DNA of 64,000 nucleotides from Microbacterium hydrocarbonoxydans (GCF_900105205.1 NZ_FNSQ01000005.1:496001-560000), one strand, 5' to 3'; positions 16,963-25,904 are shown, counted from the first letter of the stretch. Numbers and translations: made by a program. The notes: generated from the letters alone by a model not told the origin.

Positions 16963-18381
16963 ATGAGGATGACGCGTCGCACACTGTTGATCGGCGCCGG
17001 AGCCGGTGTCCTGGGAGTCCTGCTGGCCTCCTGCACGCCCGAGCCGGCGCCCACTCCCACGCCGGACGGATCCCCGACCCCGCAGCCGACGGCGGGGCCG
17101 ATCACCCCTGCCGCGTTCGCCCGGAGCTCCTGGGCCACGGACTCCTTCGCCCTGGGTGCGGCGAGCTTCACGCCGGTGGGCGCGCAGGCCAGTGCTCGAG
17201 AAGCGCTGGCCGAGCCGATCGATGACCGCCTTTTCCTCGCGGGCGAGGCGACCGACGTCGAGGCACCGGGGACGATGGCCGCCGCGGTGCGCTCCGGCGA
17301 AAGGGCTGCGGGCGAACTCCGGCGCGCCGCCGACGAGGGTGAGCGCGTCGCCGTCGTCGGTGCGGGTCTGGCCGGGGCGACCGCCGCGGCACTGCTCGTC
17401 GCGGACGGGCTGCAGGTCACGGTGTTCGAAGCGCGCGACCGCATCGGCGGGCGCATCCAGTCGGTGGTGGACGAGAAGGCGTGGCCGTTCCCGGCGCAGC
17501 TGGGCGGCTGGCTGCTCGGCTCCTCGGATGCGGCGCTGCTCGACGACCTCGACCGGCTCGACGTCCGCACCGCTGCGCTCTCGGGAGACGTGTGGCGTTC
17601 CGCCGAGGGAGACGTCGCCGCCGTGAGCGCGGAGCCCGTGCAGGCGGCGATCTCCACCGCGCAGCAGGGGCTCGAGGACACCTCCCTCGAAGACGCGCTC
17701 ACGGCCGCCGGCGCAGACCCTACGGAGCCCGGCCTCGCGGCGCTGCTCGCCTCGATCTCGGCGTCGGCGGGGGCCGATGCCGCACAGCTCTCGACCTGGT
17801 TCCCTCCGACCCTGCCCCCGGCCGAGAGCACCGCTCCGCTCGGGGACCTCATGCCTCTGATCGACGGACTCCTCGAGGGGGCCAAGCTGAGCCTGTCGTC
17901 GCCGGTGAGCCGGGTCGCATACGACGAGGCCGGCGTCAGCCTCGGCATCGCCTCGGGGGAGTCGCTGTCTTTCGGTCGCGTCCTGATCACGGTGCCGTTG
18001 GGTGTGCTGAAGAGCGAGGGCCTGCAGTTCGCCCCCGCCCTCCCGTTCGCGCATCGTGGCGCCATCGCCGAACTCGGCATGGGTCACATCGAGACGGTCT
18101 GGCTGCGATTCGATGAGCCGCTCATCCCCGAGGCGCCCGAGAACGCCGACGGCGACGGAGATCCCGCGGTCGCGACCGACCCCGAGGCGATGATCTGGCA
18201 CGTGGTGGGCGGCGACGCGCTGATCCGCACCTGGCTCAACCTCGCTCCGGCGACCGGCGAGAACATCGTCGTCGGCATCGTGGGCGGACCGGATGCCGAG
18301 GCGTTCGCCGATCTCGACGACCAGGAGGCGCTGGAAGCCGCCATCGCCTCGCTCGCGCCGTTCCTCCCGGCGCCGGCCTGA
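16963..18381 (+). CDS. Lipoprotein resembling a circularly permuted flavin amine oxidase
   Basis: A 472-residue exported protein. It starts with a twin-arginine-like signal and a lipobox (RRTLLIGAGAG, then LLASC, Cys24) and a Pro/Thr linker to about residue 47. Residues 52-118 match the C-terminal end of monoamine oxidases (SSWATDSFALGAASF, then LFLAGEATDVEAPGTMAAA, normally the last 60 residues). The N-terminal FAD motif follows (VAVVGAGLAG, 129-138, then VFEARDRIGGRI). The rest follows in usual order and stops at ALEAAIASLAPFLPAPA, where ordinary enzymes would continue into the segment now at the front. It probably binds FAD; substrate unknown. Confidence 0.85.
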   Translation: MRMTRRTLLIGAGAGVLGVLLASCTPEPAPTPTPDGSPTPQPTAGPITPAAFARSSWATDSFALGAASFTPVGAQASAREALAEPIDDRLFLAGEATDVEAPGTMAAAVRSGERAAGELRRAADEGERVAVVGAGLAGATAAALLVADGLQVTVFEARDRIGGRIQSVVDEKAWPFPAQLGGWLLGSSDAALLDDLDRLDVRTAALSGDVWRSAEGDVAAVSAEPVQAAISTAQQGLEDTSLEDALTAAGADPTEPGLAALLASISASAGADAAQLSTWFPPTLPPAESTAPLGDLMPLIDGLLEGAKLSLSSPVSRVAYDEAGVSLGIASGESLSFGRVLITVPLGVLKSEGLQFAPALPFAHRGAIAELGMGHIETVWLRFDEPLIPEAPENADGDGDPAVATDPEAMIWHVVGGDALIRTWLNLAPATGENIVVGIVGGPDAEAFADLDDQEALEAAIASLAPFLPAPA

Positions 18382-18387
18382 GGCGCG

Positions 18388-19032
18388 TCAGACCTCTGGG
18401 CGCTCCCGGCCGCGCCGGCGCATCCGGCTGACGAACACGATCACCGTGGCGACGAGCGCGAAGATCGCCAGGGCGATGGCGCTGGTGAGCAGGAACTCCG
18501 GGGGCCCCGACACCTGGCGGGGGTCGAGGAAGTAGTAGGGGTACCAGCCCACCGACGGACCGCGCCACAGGGTCACGCCGCCCCACGCCAGCGGGAAGGC
18601 GAGCGCCGTCGGCACCACCCACCACGGCACGCCGCGATGACCGGGGGTGAAGACCCAGGCAAGGGCGGTGCACGCGGGCAGCCAGAAGTGCAGCACCTGA
18701 TCGGACCAGGGGACGTCGACGCGGATGCCGCGCAGCCCCGCCTGCCAGACGATCAGCGCGAAGGCGAGGCCCGCGGTGATCGTCCAGGTGAGCACGAGAG
18801 CGAGCGCGACCGTGAACCAGCGAGGGTCGCTCGCGCGGAGGAACGCGAGCACGGCGCCGATCAGCAGCACCACGACGAGCGCGCAGTTGGACTGCACGGT
18901 CAGATAGGCGAAGAAGTTCTCGCCGGCGATCGTGCGGGAGCTGAGCCCCCAGAGCAGTCGGTGCACGAGGGCGACGGTGCACACGGCTGCTGTCGCCAGG
19001 CGCAGCACGCCGAACACGGATCGTGCCCTCAC
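18388..19032 (-). CDS. Pr6Pr-type six-helix membrane protein
   Basis: A 214-residue integral membrane protein with six predicted helices. Residues such as YLTVQSNCALVVV, the HFWLPACTALAWV segment and WGGVTLWRGPSVGWYPYYFLDP match the Pr6Pr family of actinobacterial membrane proteins, which have no known function. GTG 19032 is chosen, with an AGGGA-type site just upstream; longer in-frame extensions run through other genes. It is convergent with the permuted amine oxidase gene (6-bp gap). Confidence 0.75.
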   Translation of the reverse strand: MRARSVFGVLRLATAAVCTVALVHRLLWGLSSRTIAGENFFAYLTVQSNCALVVVLLIGAVLAFLRASDPRWFTVALALVLTWTITAGLAFALIVWQAGLRGIRVDVPWSDQVLHFWLPACTALAWVFTPGHRGVPWWVVPTALAFPLAWGGVTLWRGPSVGWYPYYFLDPRQVSGPPEFLLTSAIALAIFALVATVIVFVSRMRRRGRERPEV

Positions 19033-19192
19033 CTTGTGTCCCTGCTCCCTTCCGGCCACGCGATTCGCGCCACCCGGCGAGTCTACGGAAGGCGGCCGGC
19101 GGCAGGCGTGCCCACGGCGGCACTCAGGAGATGGAAAAGCGTGCTTCCTGGCCTGAAAGGAGGGATCGAACCTGCTCCGCGCCTGGCGCGCG

Positions 19193-19507
19193 GTGTCCTG
19201 CCACGAAGGCATGGGGATCCCCCTGCCAGAGATCGCCGCTCCCGTGGTCGCCTTCATCGAGCTGATTTGCGGGACCCTGCTCATTCTCGGGCTGTTCACT
19301 CGCCCGGTCGGCGTGCTCCTGGCCGTCGACATGATCGTCGCCCTGATCGCGGTGCACCTGCCCGCAGGCCTCTGGGTCGGCGAGGGCGGATACGAGTTCG
19401 TCGCCGTGCTGGGCGTCGCGTCCCTCGCGCTCGCTCTCACCGGCGCGGGCCGTTTCTCGCTCGATGGCGCCTTCCTCCGCGGACGCGCGCCCGCCTGGCT
19501 CAGCTGA
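19193..19507 (+). CDS. DoxX family protein, N-terminally shortened
   Basis: A 104-residue remnant or short form of DoxX. The parts after the first helix are intact (GIPLPEIAAPVVAFIELICGTLLILGLFTR, then HLPAGLWVGEGGYEFVAVLGVA, then GAGRFSLDGAF), but the usual first transmembrane helix of about 35-40 residues is absent and an in-frame TGA lies at 19,154. GTG 19193 has no ribosome site. A perfect AAAGGAGG (19,156-19,163) instead precedes a CTG at 19,172, which could start a 7-residue longer product. It lies 29 bp before the acyl-CoA ligase gene. Probably a decaying gene. Confidence 0.6.
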   Translation: MSCHEGMGIPLPEIAAPVVAFIELICGTLLILGLFTRPVGVLLAVDMIVALIAVHLPAGLWVGEGGYEFVAVLGVASLALALTGAGRFSLDGAFLRGRAPAWLS

Positions 19508-19536
19508 ACCAGGGGAACCGGAGGGAGGATGGAACC

Positions 19537-21234
19537 ATGTCCCCCACCCCGTACGAATCCCGACCCTGGCTCGACTCCTACGCGGACGGCGTCCCGGCGG
19601 AGATCGAGACACCGGCCCAGACGCTGCCGGAGATGATGGCCGCGAGCGTCACGGCCTTCGCCCGGCGCCCCGCTCTGGAGTTCTTCGGCTCGGTGACGAC
19701 CTACCGCGAGCTCGGTGCGCAGATCCTGCGCGCAGCCGAGGGGCTGCGGCGGCTCGGAGTCGGGCGCGGCGACAGGGTCGCGCTCGTGCTGCCCAACTGT
19801 CCGCAGCACGTGGTGGCCTTCTATGCCGCGCTCCGCCTCGGCGCGATCGTCGTCGAGCACAACCCGCTCTACACGGCCAGGGAGCTGCGGCACCAGTTCG
19901 AGGATCACGGCGCCAAGGTCGCGATCGTCTGGGACAAGACCGTCGACACCATCGCCGAGTTCCCCTCGGACCTGCGCGTCGAGCACATCGTGAGCGTCGA
20001 CCTCACCGAGGCGATGCCCGCCGGTCAGCGGCTGCTGCTGCGACTGCCGGTGCCGAAGGCACGCGCGGCACGGGCGAAGCTGACCGCCACGCCCCGCACG
20101 CGCCATGCGTTGGCCTGGCGGAAGCTGATCGATCACCGGCCGCTGTCGCGCCGGGTGCCGGGGCCGACGCTGGATGACACGGCGCTGCTGCAGTACACCA
20201 GCGGCACGACCGGCGATCCGAAGGGCGCGATCCTCACTCACGCCAATCTGCGGGCGAACGCGATGCAGGGACGCGCGTGGGTACCGGGACTCGTCGACGG
20301 CGAGGAGACGTTCTACGGCGTCCTGCCGCTCTTCCACGCCTACGGGATGACGCTCTGCCTGACGTTCGCGATGAGCATCGGCGCGAAACTGGTGCTGTTC
20401 CCGACGTTCGACCTCGGCCTGGTGACGAAGGCGGCCAAGACCAGCCCGCCCACCTTCCTGCCCGCGGTCCCGCCGATCTACGATCAGCTCGCGCGGGCGG
20501 CATCCCGCGGCACGATCGACCTCTCGACCGTGCGGTTCGCGATCTCCGGCGCGATGAGCCTGCCGGTGGCGACCGTGCAGCGGTGGGAGGAGGCGACCGG
20601 CGGCCTGCTGGTCGAGGGCTACGGCATGACGGAGAGCTCTCCTGTCGCGCTCGGCAACCCGATGGGCAGGACACGGCGCCCCGGCACGGTCGGGGTGCCC
20701 TTCCCGAGCACCGAGATCCGCGTGGTCGACCCCGCCGACACCGACGTCGACCTGCCGGTCGGGGAGCGCGGCGAGCTGCTCATCCGGGGTCCGCAGGTGT
20801 TCACCGGGTACTGGCGTCGCCCGAGCGACACGGCCGACGTGCTGCTCGCCGACGGGTGGCTGCGCACCGGGGACATCGCCGAGGTGTCGCCGGACGGATT
20901 CGTCACGATCGTCGACCGCCTCAAGGAGCTGATCATCACCGGCGGCTTCAACGTGTCGCCGAGCGAGGTGGAGGATGCGCTCGAGGCTCATCCCGACGTC
21001 GTCGCCGCGGCGGTGGTGGGCCTGCCGCGGTCGAACGGCGGCGAGGAGGTGGCCGCCGCGGTGGTGCTCCGCGAGGGCGCGGCCCTGGACTCCGCCGCGC
21101 TGCGGGACTTCTGCCGCACGCGGCTCACGCCGTACAAGGTGCCGAAGCGCGTCGTCGCGGTGGACGACCTGCCGCGCTCCCTCATCGGCAAGGTGCTGCG
21201 CCGGCAGGTGCGCGATCGGATGCTCGCCGAGTGA
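19537..21234 (+). CDS. Long-chain fatty acid-CoA ligase (AMP-dependent)
   Basis: A 565-residue ANL-superfamily ligase activating a carboxylate to an acyl-adenylate and then acyl-CoA. Visible are the P-loop YTSGTTGDPKGAILTHANL (about 226-244), the gate YGVLPLFHAYGMT, the A5 motif VEGYGMTESSPV, the ATP motif GWLRTGDIAEV and the hinge VDRLKELIITGGFNVSPSEVE; the C-terminal catalytic lysine is in RSLIGKVLRR. Sequence resembles FadD-type long-chain ligases. ATG 19537 follows GGAGGG. The chain-length preference is not readable from sequence. Confidence 0.93.
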   Translation: MSPTPYESRPWLDSYADGVPAEIETPAQTLPEMMAASVTAFARRPALEFFGSVTTYRELGAQILRAAEGLRRLGVGRGDRVALVLPNCPQHVVAFYAALRLGAIVVEHNPLYTARELRHQFEDHGAKVAIVWDKTVDTIAEFPSDLRVEHIVSVDLTEAMPAGQRLLLRLPVPKARAARAKLTATPRTRHALAWRKLIDHRPLSRRVPGPTLDDTALLQYTSGTTGDPKGAILTHANLRANAMQGRAWVPGLVDGEETFYGVLPLFHAYGMTLCLTFAMSIGAKLVLFPTFDLGLVTKAAKTSPPTFLPAVPPIYDQLARAASRGTIDLSTVRFAISGAMSLPVATVQRWEEATGGLLVEGYGMTESSPVALGNPMGRTRRPGTVGVPFPSTEIRVVDPADTDVDLPVGERGELLIRGPQVFTGYWRRPSDTADVLLADGWLRTGDIAEVSPDGFVTIVDRLKELIITGGFNVSPSEVEDALEAHPDVVAAAVVGLPRSNGGEEVAAAVVLREGAALDSAALRDFCRTRLTPYKVPKRVVAVDDLPRSLIGKVLRRQVRDRMLAE

Positions 21235-21274
21235 CCTGAGGCGCGACGGTCGCCGGGACTGACCCTGGCTTCTT

Positions 21275-21294
21275 GAAATCGATTTCGCTAGATT
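21275..21294 (+). promoter_or_regulatory. LacI operator (GAAATCGATTTC) and -10 box upstream of GH183 gene
   Basis: The perfect palindrome GAAATCGATTTC (21,275-21,286) is followed 2 bp later by the -10 candidate TAGATT (21,289-21,294). The palindrome therefore occupies the -35/-10 spacer. The same arrangement recurs at 22,508, 28,366 and 29,541. Confidence 0.85.
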
Positions 21295-21328
21295 CGGGGT
21301 GACCGCAGACCGCTGATCGAGGAGGATC

Positions 21329-22483
21329 ATGCCCCGTGTCCCGTCTTCATCCCGCCGCGCCATCGCCCTCGCGGCATCCGCTGCGCTCGTCCTCGCCCTC
21401 GCGGGATGCACGGGCGGCGACGCCGTGAGCATCGACATCGACCAGGACAGGCCTTTCGTGCTGGAGGGCGTCTCCGGCCTCACCGAGATCGCCCAGCTGA
21501 CCGGTCCCGACGCCATGAACGACACTGCGGCGGTGTCGGTGGCCGGCACCGATCTGGGGTCGATGACCAATGTGGGCGACCGCACGTACTTCTTCTTCGG
21601 CGACACCTTCGGGGAGCGCGACCCCGAGTCGATCGGCGGGCAGGGCGGGTTCTGGCGCTCGAACGTGGCCGCCTGGACCACCGACGACGACCCCTCGGAC
21701 GGGATCGAGTTCGAGGGATGGGTGGAGGACGACATCGGCCTCGCCGGCGCCCTGATCGAGGGGGATCACGACGCCAACGGCGCCGAGGGGGAGGTCACCA
21801 AGATCCCCACCTACGGGTTCGCGATCGGCGAGACGATCTACGTCTCGTACATGTCGGTGCGCTTCTGGGGAGAGCCGGGGGCCTGGGATGCCAACCATGC
21901 CGCGCTGATCGTGTCGCGTGACGACGGCGCGACCTGGTCACCCGTGGAGGGCGTCGAGTGGCCGGGCGACTCGAACTTCGTCCAGGTCGCGACCGCCGAA
22001 GTCACCGACGGCGGGGAGGGCTGGATCTACTTCTGGTCCATCCCGTCCGGACGGTTCGGCGGCGTGCAGCTCATGCGCGTGCCGGCGACGGAGGAGGCCG
22101 TCGAGGATCAGTCCGCGTACTCGTACTTCGCGGGCGTCGATGGGGAGACCCCGCAGTGGAGTTCGGACATGGCCGACGCCGAGACGATCGTCGAGGGCAC
22201 GATCGGCGAGCTGTCGGTGATGTGGTCGACCTACCTCGAGCGATGGATCATGACCTATTCGGATGCCGGCAGCGCCTACATCCGAGAGGGGATCACCCCG
22301 TGGGGGCCGTGGGGCGAGCCGATCGAGCTCGTGTCCGGCAGTGAGTACGAGGGGCTGTACTCGCCGTACCTCAACCCCCGCTATGTCACGGAGGGTGGGC
22401 GGCGCATCCACTTCGCACTCTCGCTCTGGGGGCCGTACAACGTGTTCTGGTTCTCGGCCGATCTGGACCGCGTCGGCGGATGA
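21329..22483 (+). CDS. GH183 (DUF4185) lipoprotein, putative endo-D-arabinofuranase
   Basis: A 384-residue surface lipoprotein with lipobox LALAGC (Cys near residue 28). The mature part has the five-bladed-propeller DUF4185 signature: RTYFFFGDTFGERD, ALIVSRDDGATWSPVEG, WGPWGEPIELVSG and YSPYLNPRYVTEGGRRIHFALSLWGPYNVFW. DUF4185 was reclassified as glycoside hydrolase family GH183 after members were shown to cut internal bonds of mycobacterial D-arabinan. Here it would release arabino-oligosaccharides at the cell surface for the adjacent ABC importer. ATG 21329 follows GAGGAGG. The promoter carries the GAAATCGATTTC operator. Activity is inferred from family and context. Confidence 0.85.
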   Translation: MPRVPSSSRRAIALAASAALVLALAGCTGGDAVSIDIDQDRPFVLEGVSGLTEIAQLTGPDAMNDTAAVSVAGTDLGSMTNVGDRTYFFFGDTFGERDPESIGGQGGFWRSNVAAWTTDDDPSDGIEFEGWVEDDIGLAGALIEGDHDANGAEGEVTKIPTYGFAIGETIYVSYMSVRFWGEPGAWDANHAALIVSRDDGATWSPVEGVEWPGDSNFVQVATAEVTDGGEGWIYFWSIPSGRFGGVQLMRVPATEEAVEDQSAYSYFAGVDGETPQWSSDMADAETIVEGTIGELSVMWSTYLERWIMTYSDAGSAYIREGITPWGPWGEPIELVSGSEYEGLYSPYLNPRYVTEGGRRIHFALSLWGPYNVFWFSADLDRVGG

Positions 22484-22507
22484 TGCCCGGTTCGATCTCT
22501 TGCGCAT

Positions 22508-22526
22508 GAAATCGATTTCGCATACT
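22508..22526 (+). promoter_or_regulatory. LacI operator and -10 box upstream of ABC importer
   Basis: GAAATCGATTTC (22,508-22,519) is followed at once by CATACT (22,521-22,526) as -10 candidate. It drives the solute-binding protein and permease genes with an untranslated leader of about 100 nt. Confidence 0.85.
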
Positions 22527-22632
22527 CTGGCGCATACCCGGTCACCGTCGATCGTCTGGCACGGCCGGTGATCTTCAGCAGCCCGAGCACACAGCAGCGA
22601 CTCGATGACGAGTCCGTTCCTGAGGAGGAACC

Positions 22633-24000
22633 ATGACAATCACCACACGCACACGCAGGGCGGCGGTCACCGCCGTCGGCGTGCTGACGGTCGGAGCGAT
22701 GCTCGCGGCCTGCGGATCCGGCACCCCCGGCGAATCCGCCGGAGGCGACGGCGGAGAGGGCGGCGTCACGACCGTGCAGTTCTGGCACCGCACCTTCACC
22801 CCCGTCGAGAACGAGTGGTACGCCGACATCGTCAAGAAGTTCAACGCGTCGCAGGACGAGATCAAGGTCGTCGACACCGAGGTCCCCGCCGACGCCTGGG
22901 ATCAGAAGATGAAGGCCGCGCAGGCCGCGGGCAAGGCGCCCGACATCTACACGAGCTCGGCCAACCTGCTCGATCTCGTCAACGCCGGCTCGGTGCACGA
23001 GCTCGACTCGATCGTCTCCGAGGATGCGCTCGGCGAGATCCTCGACAACGCGAAGTCGATCTCGGAGGTCGACGGCACGCACTACGCCTACCCGCTGCTG
23101 CTCGAGCCGCAGACGGTGCTGTTCTGGAACACCGACATGCTCGACGCGGCAGGTGTGGACTCCTCGAGCGCTCCCGAGACGTGGGACGACCTGCTCGACG
23201 CCTGCGCGAAGATCCAGCCGACACTCTCGGACGGCCAGTACTGCATCTCGCCGGCGCAGGATGCCGTGACCTTCGCCTGGTCGACGGTCGGTCAGCAGTA
23301 CAACTTCGCCGGCCACCTGGCCCTGAGCGACGACTGGACCGCCCCCGACATCGACAACGACGAGTACCGCTCGCTGATGGAGCAGTACAAGGAGCTGTGG
23401 GACAAGGGATACATGCCCAAGCAGCCCCTCGCTGCCTATGTCGCGGGCGAGGACTTCGGCCAGCAGAAGGTCGCCTTCAAGGTCTCGGGCTCGTGGATGA
23501 TGTCCGAGATCGGCTCGGACTACCCCGACCTGCTGAGCAAGACGGGCGTGGGTGCGTTCCCGAGCTCCTCGGATGCCGACGGCCGCACCGCCACGACCAT
23601 GGGCAACTTCACGTGGGTGGTCGATGCGAAGAGCAAGAACCCGGATGCCGCCGGCGAGTTCCTCTCCTGGGCGATCGCCGGTGACCCCGAGAACCTCGTG
23701 CCGTTCTTCGTGGACACCCAGTTCACCAAGGTGCCGGTCCGTCAGTCGGTGCAGGACGCCGTCGCCGAGAGCGAAGAGGCCGCGGACGCGCCGTGGTCGA
23801 GCGTCATCGTCGACGACATCGCCCCCGACGCCATCGCCGGCGCGACCTACCCGTGGGACGTCAACCTCGCCGTCGGCACCGCGATGGAGTCGGTCATGAA
23901 GGGATCGGCCTCCGTGGACGATGCCATCAAGACCGCGACCGCGGCGATCCAGACCGTGATCGACCGCGACGGACTGCCGGACAAGGCGCCGAAGAACTGA
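22633..24000 (+). CDS. ABC sugar importer, solute-binding lipoprotein
   Basis: A 455-residue family 1 extracellular binding protein. The signal peptide ends in the lipobox MLAAC (Cys28), then a Gly-rich linker. The two-lobed sugar-binding fold follows (VQFWHRTFTPVENEWYADIVKKFN, then ETWDDLLDACAKI, KVAFKVSGSWMMSEIG and NPDAAGEFLSWAIAGDPENL). Located between the GH183 gene and two permease genes, it probably captures D-arabino-oligosaccharides released outside. ATG 22633 has GAGGAGG upstream. A strong hairpin separates it from the permease genes. Confidence 0.92.
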   Translation: MTITTRTRRAAVTAVGVLTVGAMLAACGSGTPGESAGGDGGEGGVTTVQFWHRTFTPVENEWYADIVKKFNASQDEIKVVDTEVPADAWDQKMKAAQAAGKAPDIYTSSANLLDLVNAGSVHELDSIVSEDALGEILDNAKSISEVDGTHYAYPLLLEPQTVLFWNTDMLDAAGVDSSSAPETWDDLLDACAKIQPTLSDGQYCISPAQDAVTFAWSTVGQQYNFAGHLALSDDWTAPDIDNDEYRSLMEQYKELWDKGYMPKQPLAAYVAGEDFGQQKVAFKVSGSWMMSEIGSDYPDLLSKTGVGAFPSSSDADGRTATTMGNFTWVVDAKSKNPDAAGEFLSWAIAGDPENLVPFFVDTQFTKVPVRQSVQDAVAESEEAADAPWSSVIVDDIAPDAIAGATYPWDVNLAVGTAMESVMKGSASVDDAIKTATAAIQTVIDRDGLPDKAPKN

Positions 24001-24008
24001 CCGTGTCG

Positions 24009-24044
24009 ACCGTGCGGGGGCGGGCATGTCCGCCCCCGCACGGT
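24009..24044 (+). terminator. Strong intercistronic hairpin after the binding-protein gene
   Basis: ACCGTGCGGGGGCGG (24,009-24,023) and its exact reverse complement (24,030-24,044) form a perfect 15-bp stem with loop GCATGT. There is no U-tract. It is best read as a partial terminator or 3'-stabilising structure that raises binding protein over permease levels. Confidence 0.75.
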
Positions 24045-24082
24045 GACGCGACCGACATCACCGACATCACGACGAGGTGGAA

Positions 24083-25009
24083 ATGGCCAGTCAGGCTGTG
24101 CAGGAGCGCCGGGAGATCCGGCTGAGACAGAATCGCTACCGCTATCGCGACAACAGGACGGCCTACTGGTTCCTGCTGCCGGTGGTGGTGCTGCTGGGGA
24201 TCTTCGTGATCTGGCCGGCGGTGTACGCGGGGTATCTGTCCTTCCAGGACTGGAGCTTCTACAAGGATCCGGAGTTCGTCGGCATCCGCAACTACTCCAA
24301 CGTCCTCAAAGATCCGCTGTTCCTCGCCACCATCGGACGAGGATTCGCGTTCGTGCTCCTCACGGTGCCGGTGATGCTCGTGCTCGCGTTCCTCTTCGCC
24401 AGCCTCGTCGTCGCGGTGTCGCGTCGCGCAGCCAGCATCCTCAAGGTCAGCATCTACATCCCGACGATCATCTCCGCCGTGATCGCGTCGATCATCTTCG
24501 TGCTCATCTACAACTACTCCGGCGGGCTGCTCAACGCCTTCCTGGGTACGTTCGGCATCGAGCCCATCGCCTGGATCGGCGACCCGAAGTGGGCGCTGAT
24601 CGCCATCGCCGTGCCGGCCATCTGGCTCGGCATGGGGCTGACCTCCCTAATCATGGTCGCCGCGATGGTCGACATCCCGGCCGAGTACTACGAGGCGGCC
24701 GCGATGGAGGGCGCCAACTGGTGGCAGAAGACCTCGTACATCACCCTCCCGCAGATGAAGAACGTGGTGCTGTACCTGCTCATCACCGGGTTCGTCGCCG
24801 CGATCCAGCAGTTCGAGCTGCCTCTCGTGATGACCCAGGGCGGTCCGCTGGACTCGACCACACTGCCCAACCTCTTCATCTTCAACCACTTCCGCAACGA
24901 CGTGAACGTGGGCTATTCGATCGCGGCCGCGCTGCTGCTGTTCGTCGTGCTCGGCACGATCTCGGCCCTGGTGTTCAAGTTCGTCAACTCCGAGAGGCTG
25001 GTGGACTGA
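24083..25009 (+). CDS. ABC sugar importer permease, MalF type
   Basis: A 308-residue inner-membrane permease with six predicted helices. The cytoplasmic EAA loop YYEAAAMEGANWWQKTSYITLP (about residues 205-226) docks the ATPase. ATG 24083 has GAGG upstream; GTG 24077 is a poorer alternative. It pairs with the next gene, whose start follows after 1 bp. No ATPase gene is present in the locus, so a shared MsmK/UgpC-type ATPase encoded elsewhere is expected. Confidence 0.92.
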   Translation: MASQAVQERREIRLRQNRYRYRDNRTAYWFLLPVVVLLGIFVIWPAVYAGYLSFQDWSFYKDPEFVGIRNYSNVLKDPLFLATIGRGFAFVLLTVPVMLVLAFLFASLVVAVSRRAASILKVSIYIPTIISAVIASIIFVLIYNYSGGLLNAFLGTFGIEPIAWIGDPKWALIAIAVPAIWLGMGLTSLIMVAAMVDIPAEYYEAAAMEGANWWQKTSYITLPQMKNVVLYLLITGFVAAIQQFELPLVMTQGGPLDSTTLPNLFIFNHFRNDVNVGYSIAAALLLFVVLGTISALVFKFVNSERLVD

Positions 25010-25010
25010 G

Positions 25011-25904
25011 ATGGCCGTCATCCAGGAGACCACTCGTATCGTGCTCGCCGGCAAGGAGCCGAGGTCGCCGCGCGTCCCGCGCAGCACCGGCGGCTGGCTG
25101 GTGCTCGTCGGCAAGACCATCGTGGGCGCGCTCTTCGTCGTCGCCTCGCTGTTCCCGCTCGCGTGGATGGTGATCGCCGGATTCAAGTCGAAGACCGAGG
25201 TCGTCGAGACGCCCTTCCAGTTCTTCCCCGAGGTCTGGCTCTGGCAGAACTACGCCCAGATCCTGGCGGACCCGACATTCCTCCGCACGCTCATCTGGAC
25301 GTTCTTCGGTGCCGTCCTGTTCACCGTCGGCAGCCTCGCGGTCAACTCGCTGGCGGCCTACGCGTTCGCCAGACTCGACTTCCGGTTCAAGGGCGTGATC
25401 TGGACCGTCGTGATCACGACCATGTTCATCCCCGGGATGACGATCCTGCTCACGAGCTTCATCGTCGTGACGCGGCTGTCGATGCTCGACACCCTGGCCG
25501 TGCTCGTGATCCCCGGGCTCGCGAGCGCCGGGATGGTCTTCTTCATCCGGCAGTTCTATCTGAACATCCCCAAGAGCCTCGAGGAGGCGGCGATGCTCGA
25601 CGGCTGCGGTCGCTTCGGGATCTTCCTGCGGATCTTCCTGCCGCTGTCCAAGCCGCCGTTCGTCGTGATGGGCATCACCGCGTTCCTCGCGTACTGGAAC
25701 TCCTACGTGTGGCCCATCCTCACCATCACCTCGCCGGAGCGGTTCGTGCTGCAGCAGTACCTCGCGACCTTCCGCTCCGAGCGCTCGACCGAGCTGGGAC
25801 TCCTGATGGCCGGGTCGGTGCTGGCGGCCGCGCCGGTGATCATCCTGTTCCTGATCTTCCAGCGCCAGATCATCGGCAACATCAAGATGGCGGGACTCAA
25901 ATAA
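25011..25904 (+). CDS. ABC sugar importer permease, MalG type
   Basis: A 297-residue permease with six helices. The EAA loop reads SLEEAAMLDGCGRFGIFLRIFLPL (about 185-208), and the typical MalG C-terminus IFQRQIIGNIKMAGLK is intact. Start ATG 25011 lies 1 bp after the previous stop. It completes the importer regulated from the operator at 22,508. Confidence 0.92.
   Translation: MAVIQETTRIVLAGKEPRSPRVPRSTGGWLVLVGKTIVGALFVVASLFPLAWMVIAGFKSKTEVVETPFQFFPEVWLWQNYAQILADPTFLRTLIWTFFGAVLFTVGSLAVNSLAAYAFARLDFRFKGVIWTVVITTMFIPGMTILLTSFIVVTRLSMLDTLAVLVIPGLASAGMVFFIRQFYLNIPKSLEEAAMLDGCGRFGIFLRIFLPLSKPPFVVMGITAFLAYWNSYVWPILTITSPERFVLQQYLATFRSERSTELGLLMAGSVLAAAPVIILFLIFQRQIIGNIKMAGLK

Noticed and set aside
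18388..21735. 1,115-codon minus-strand open frame
   Set aside because: Only its last part (18,388-19,032) is a real Pr6Pr-type gene. The rest is antisense to the DoxX and acyl-CoA ligase genes, with Arg/His-rich low-quality translation typical of GC-rich shadow frames.
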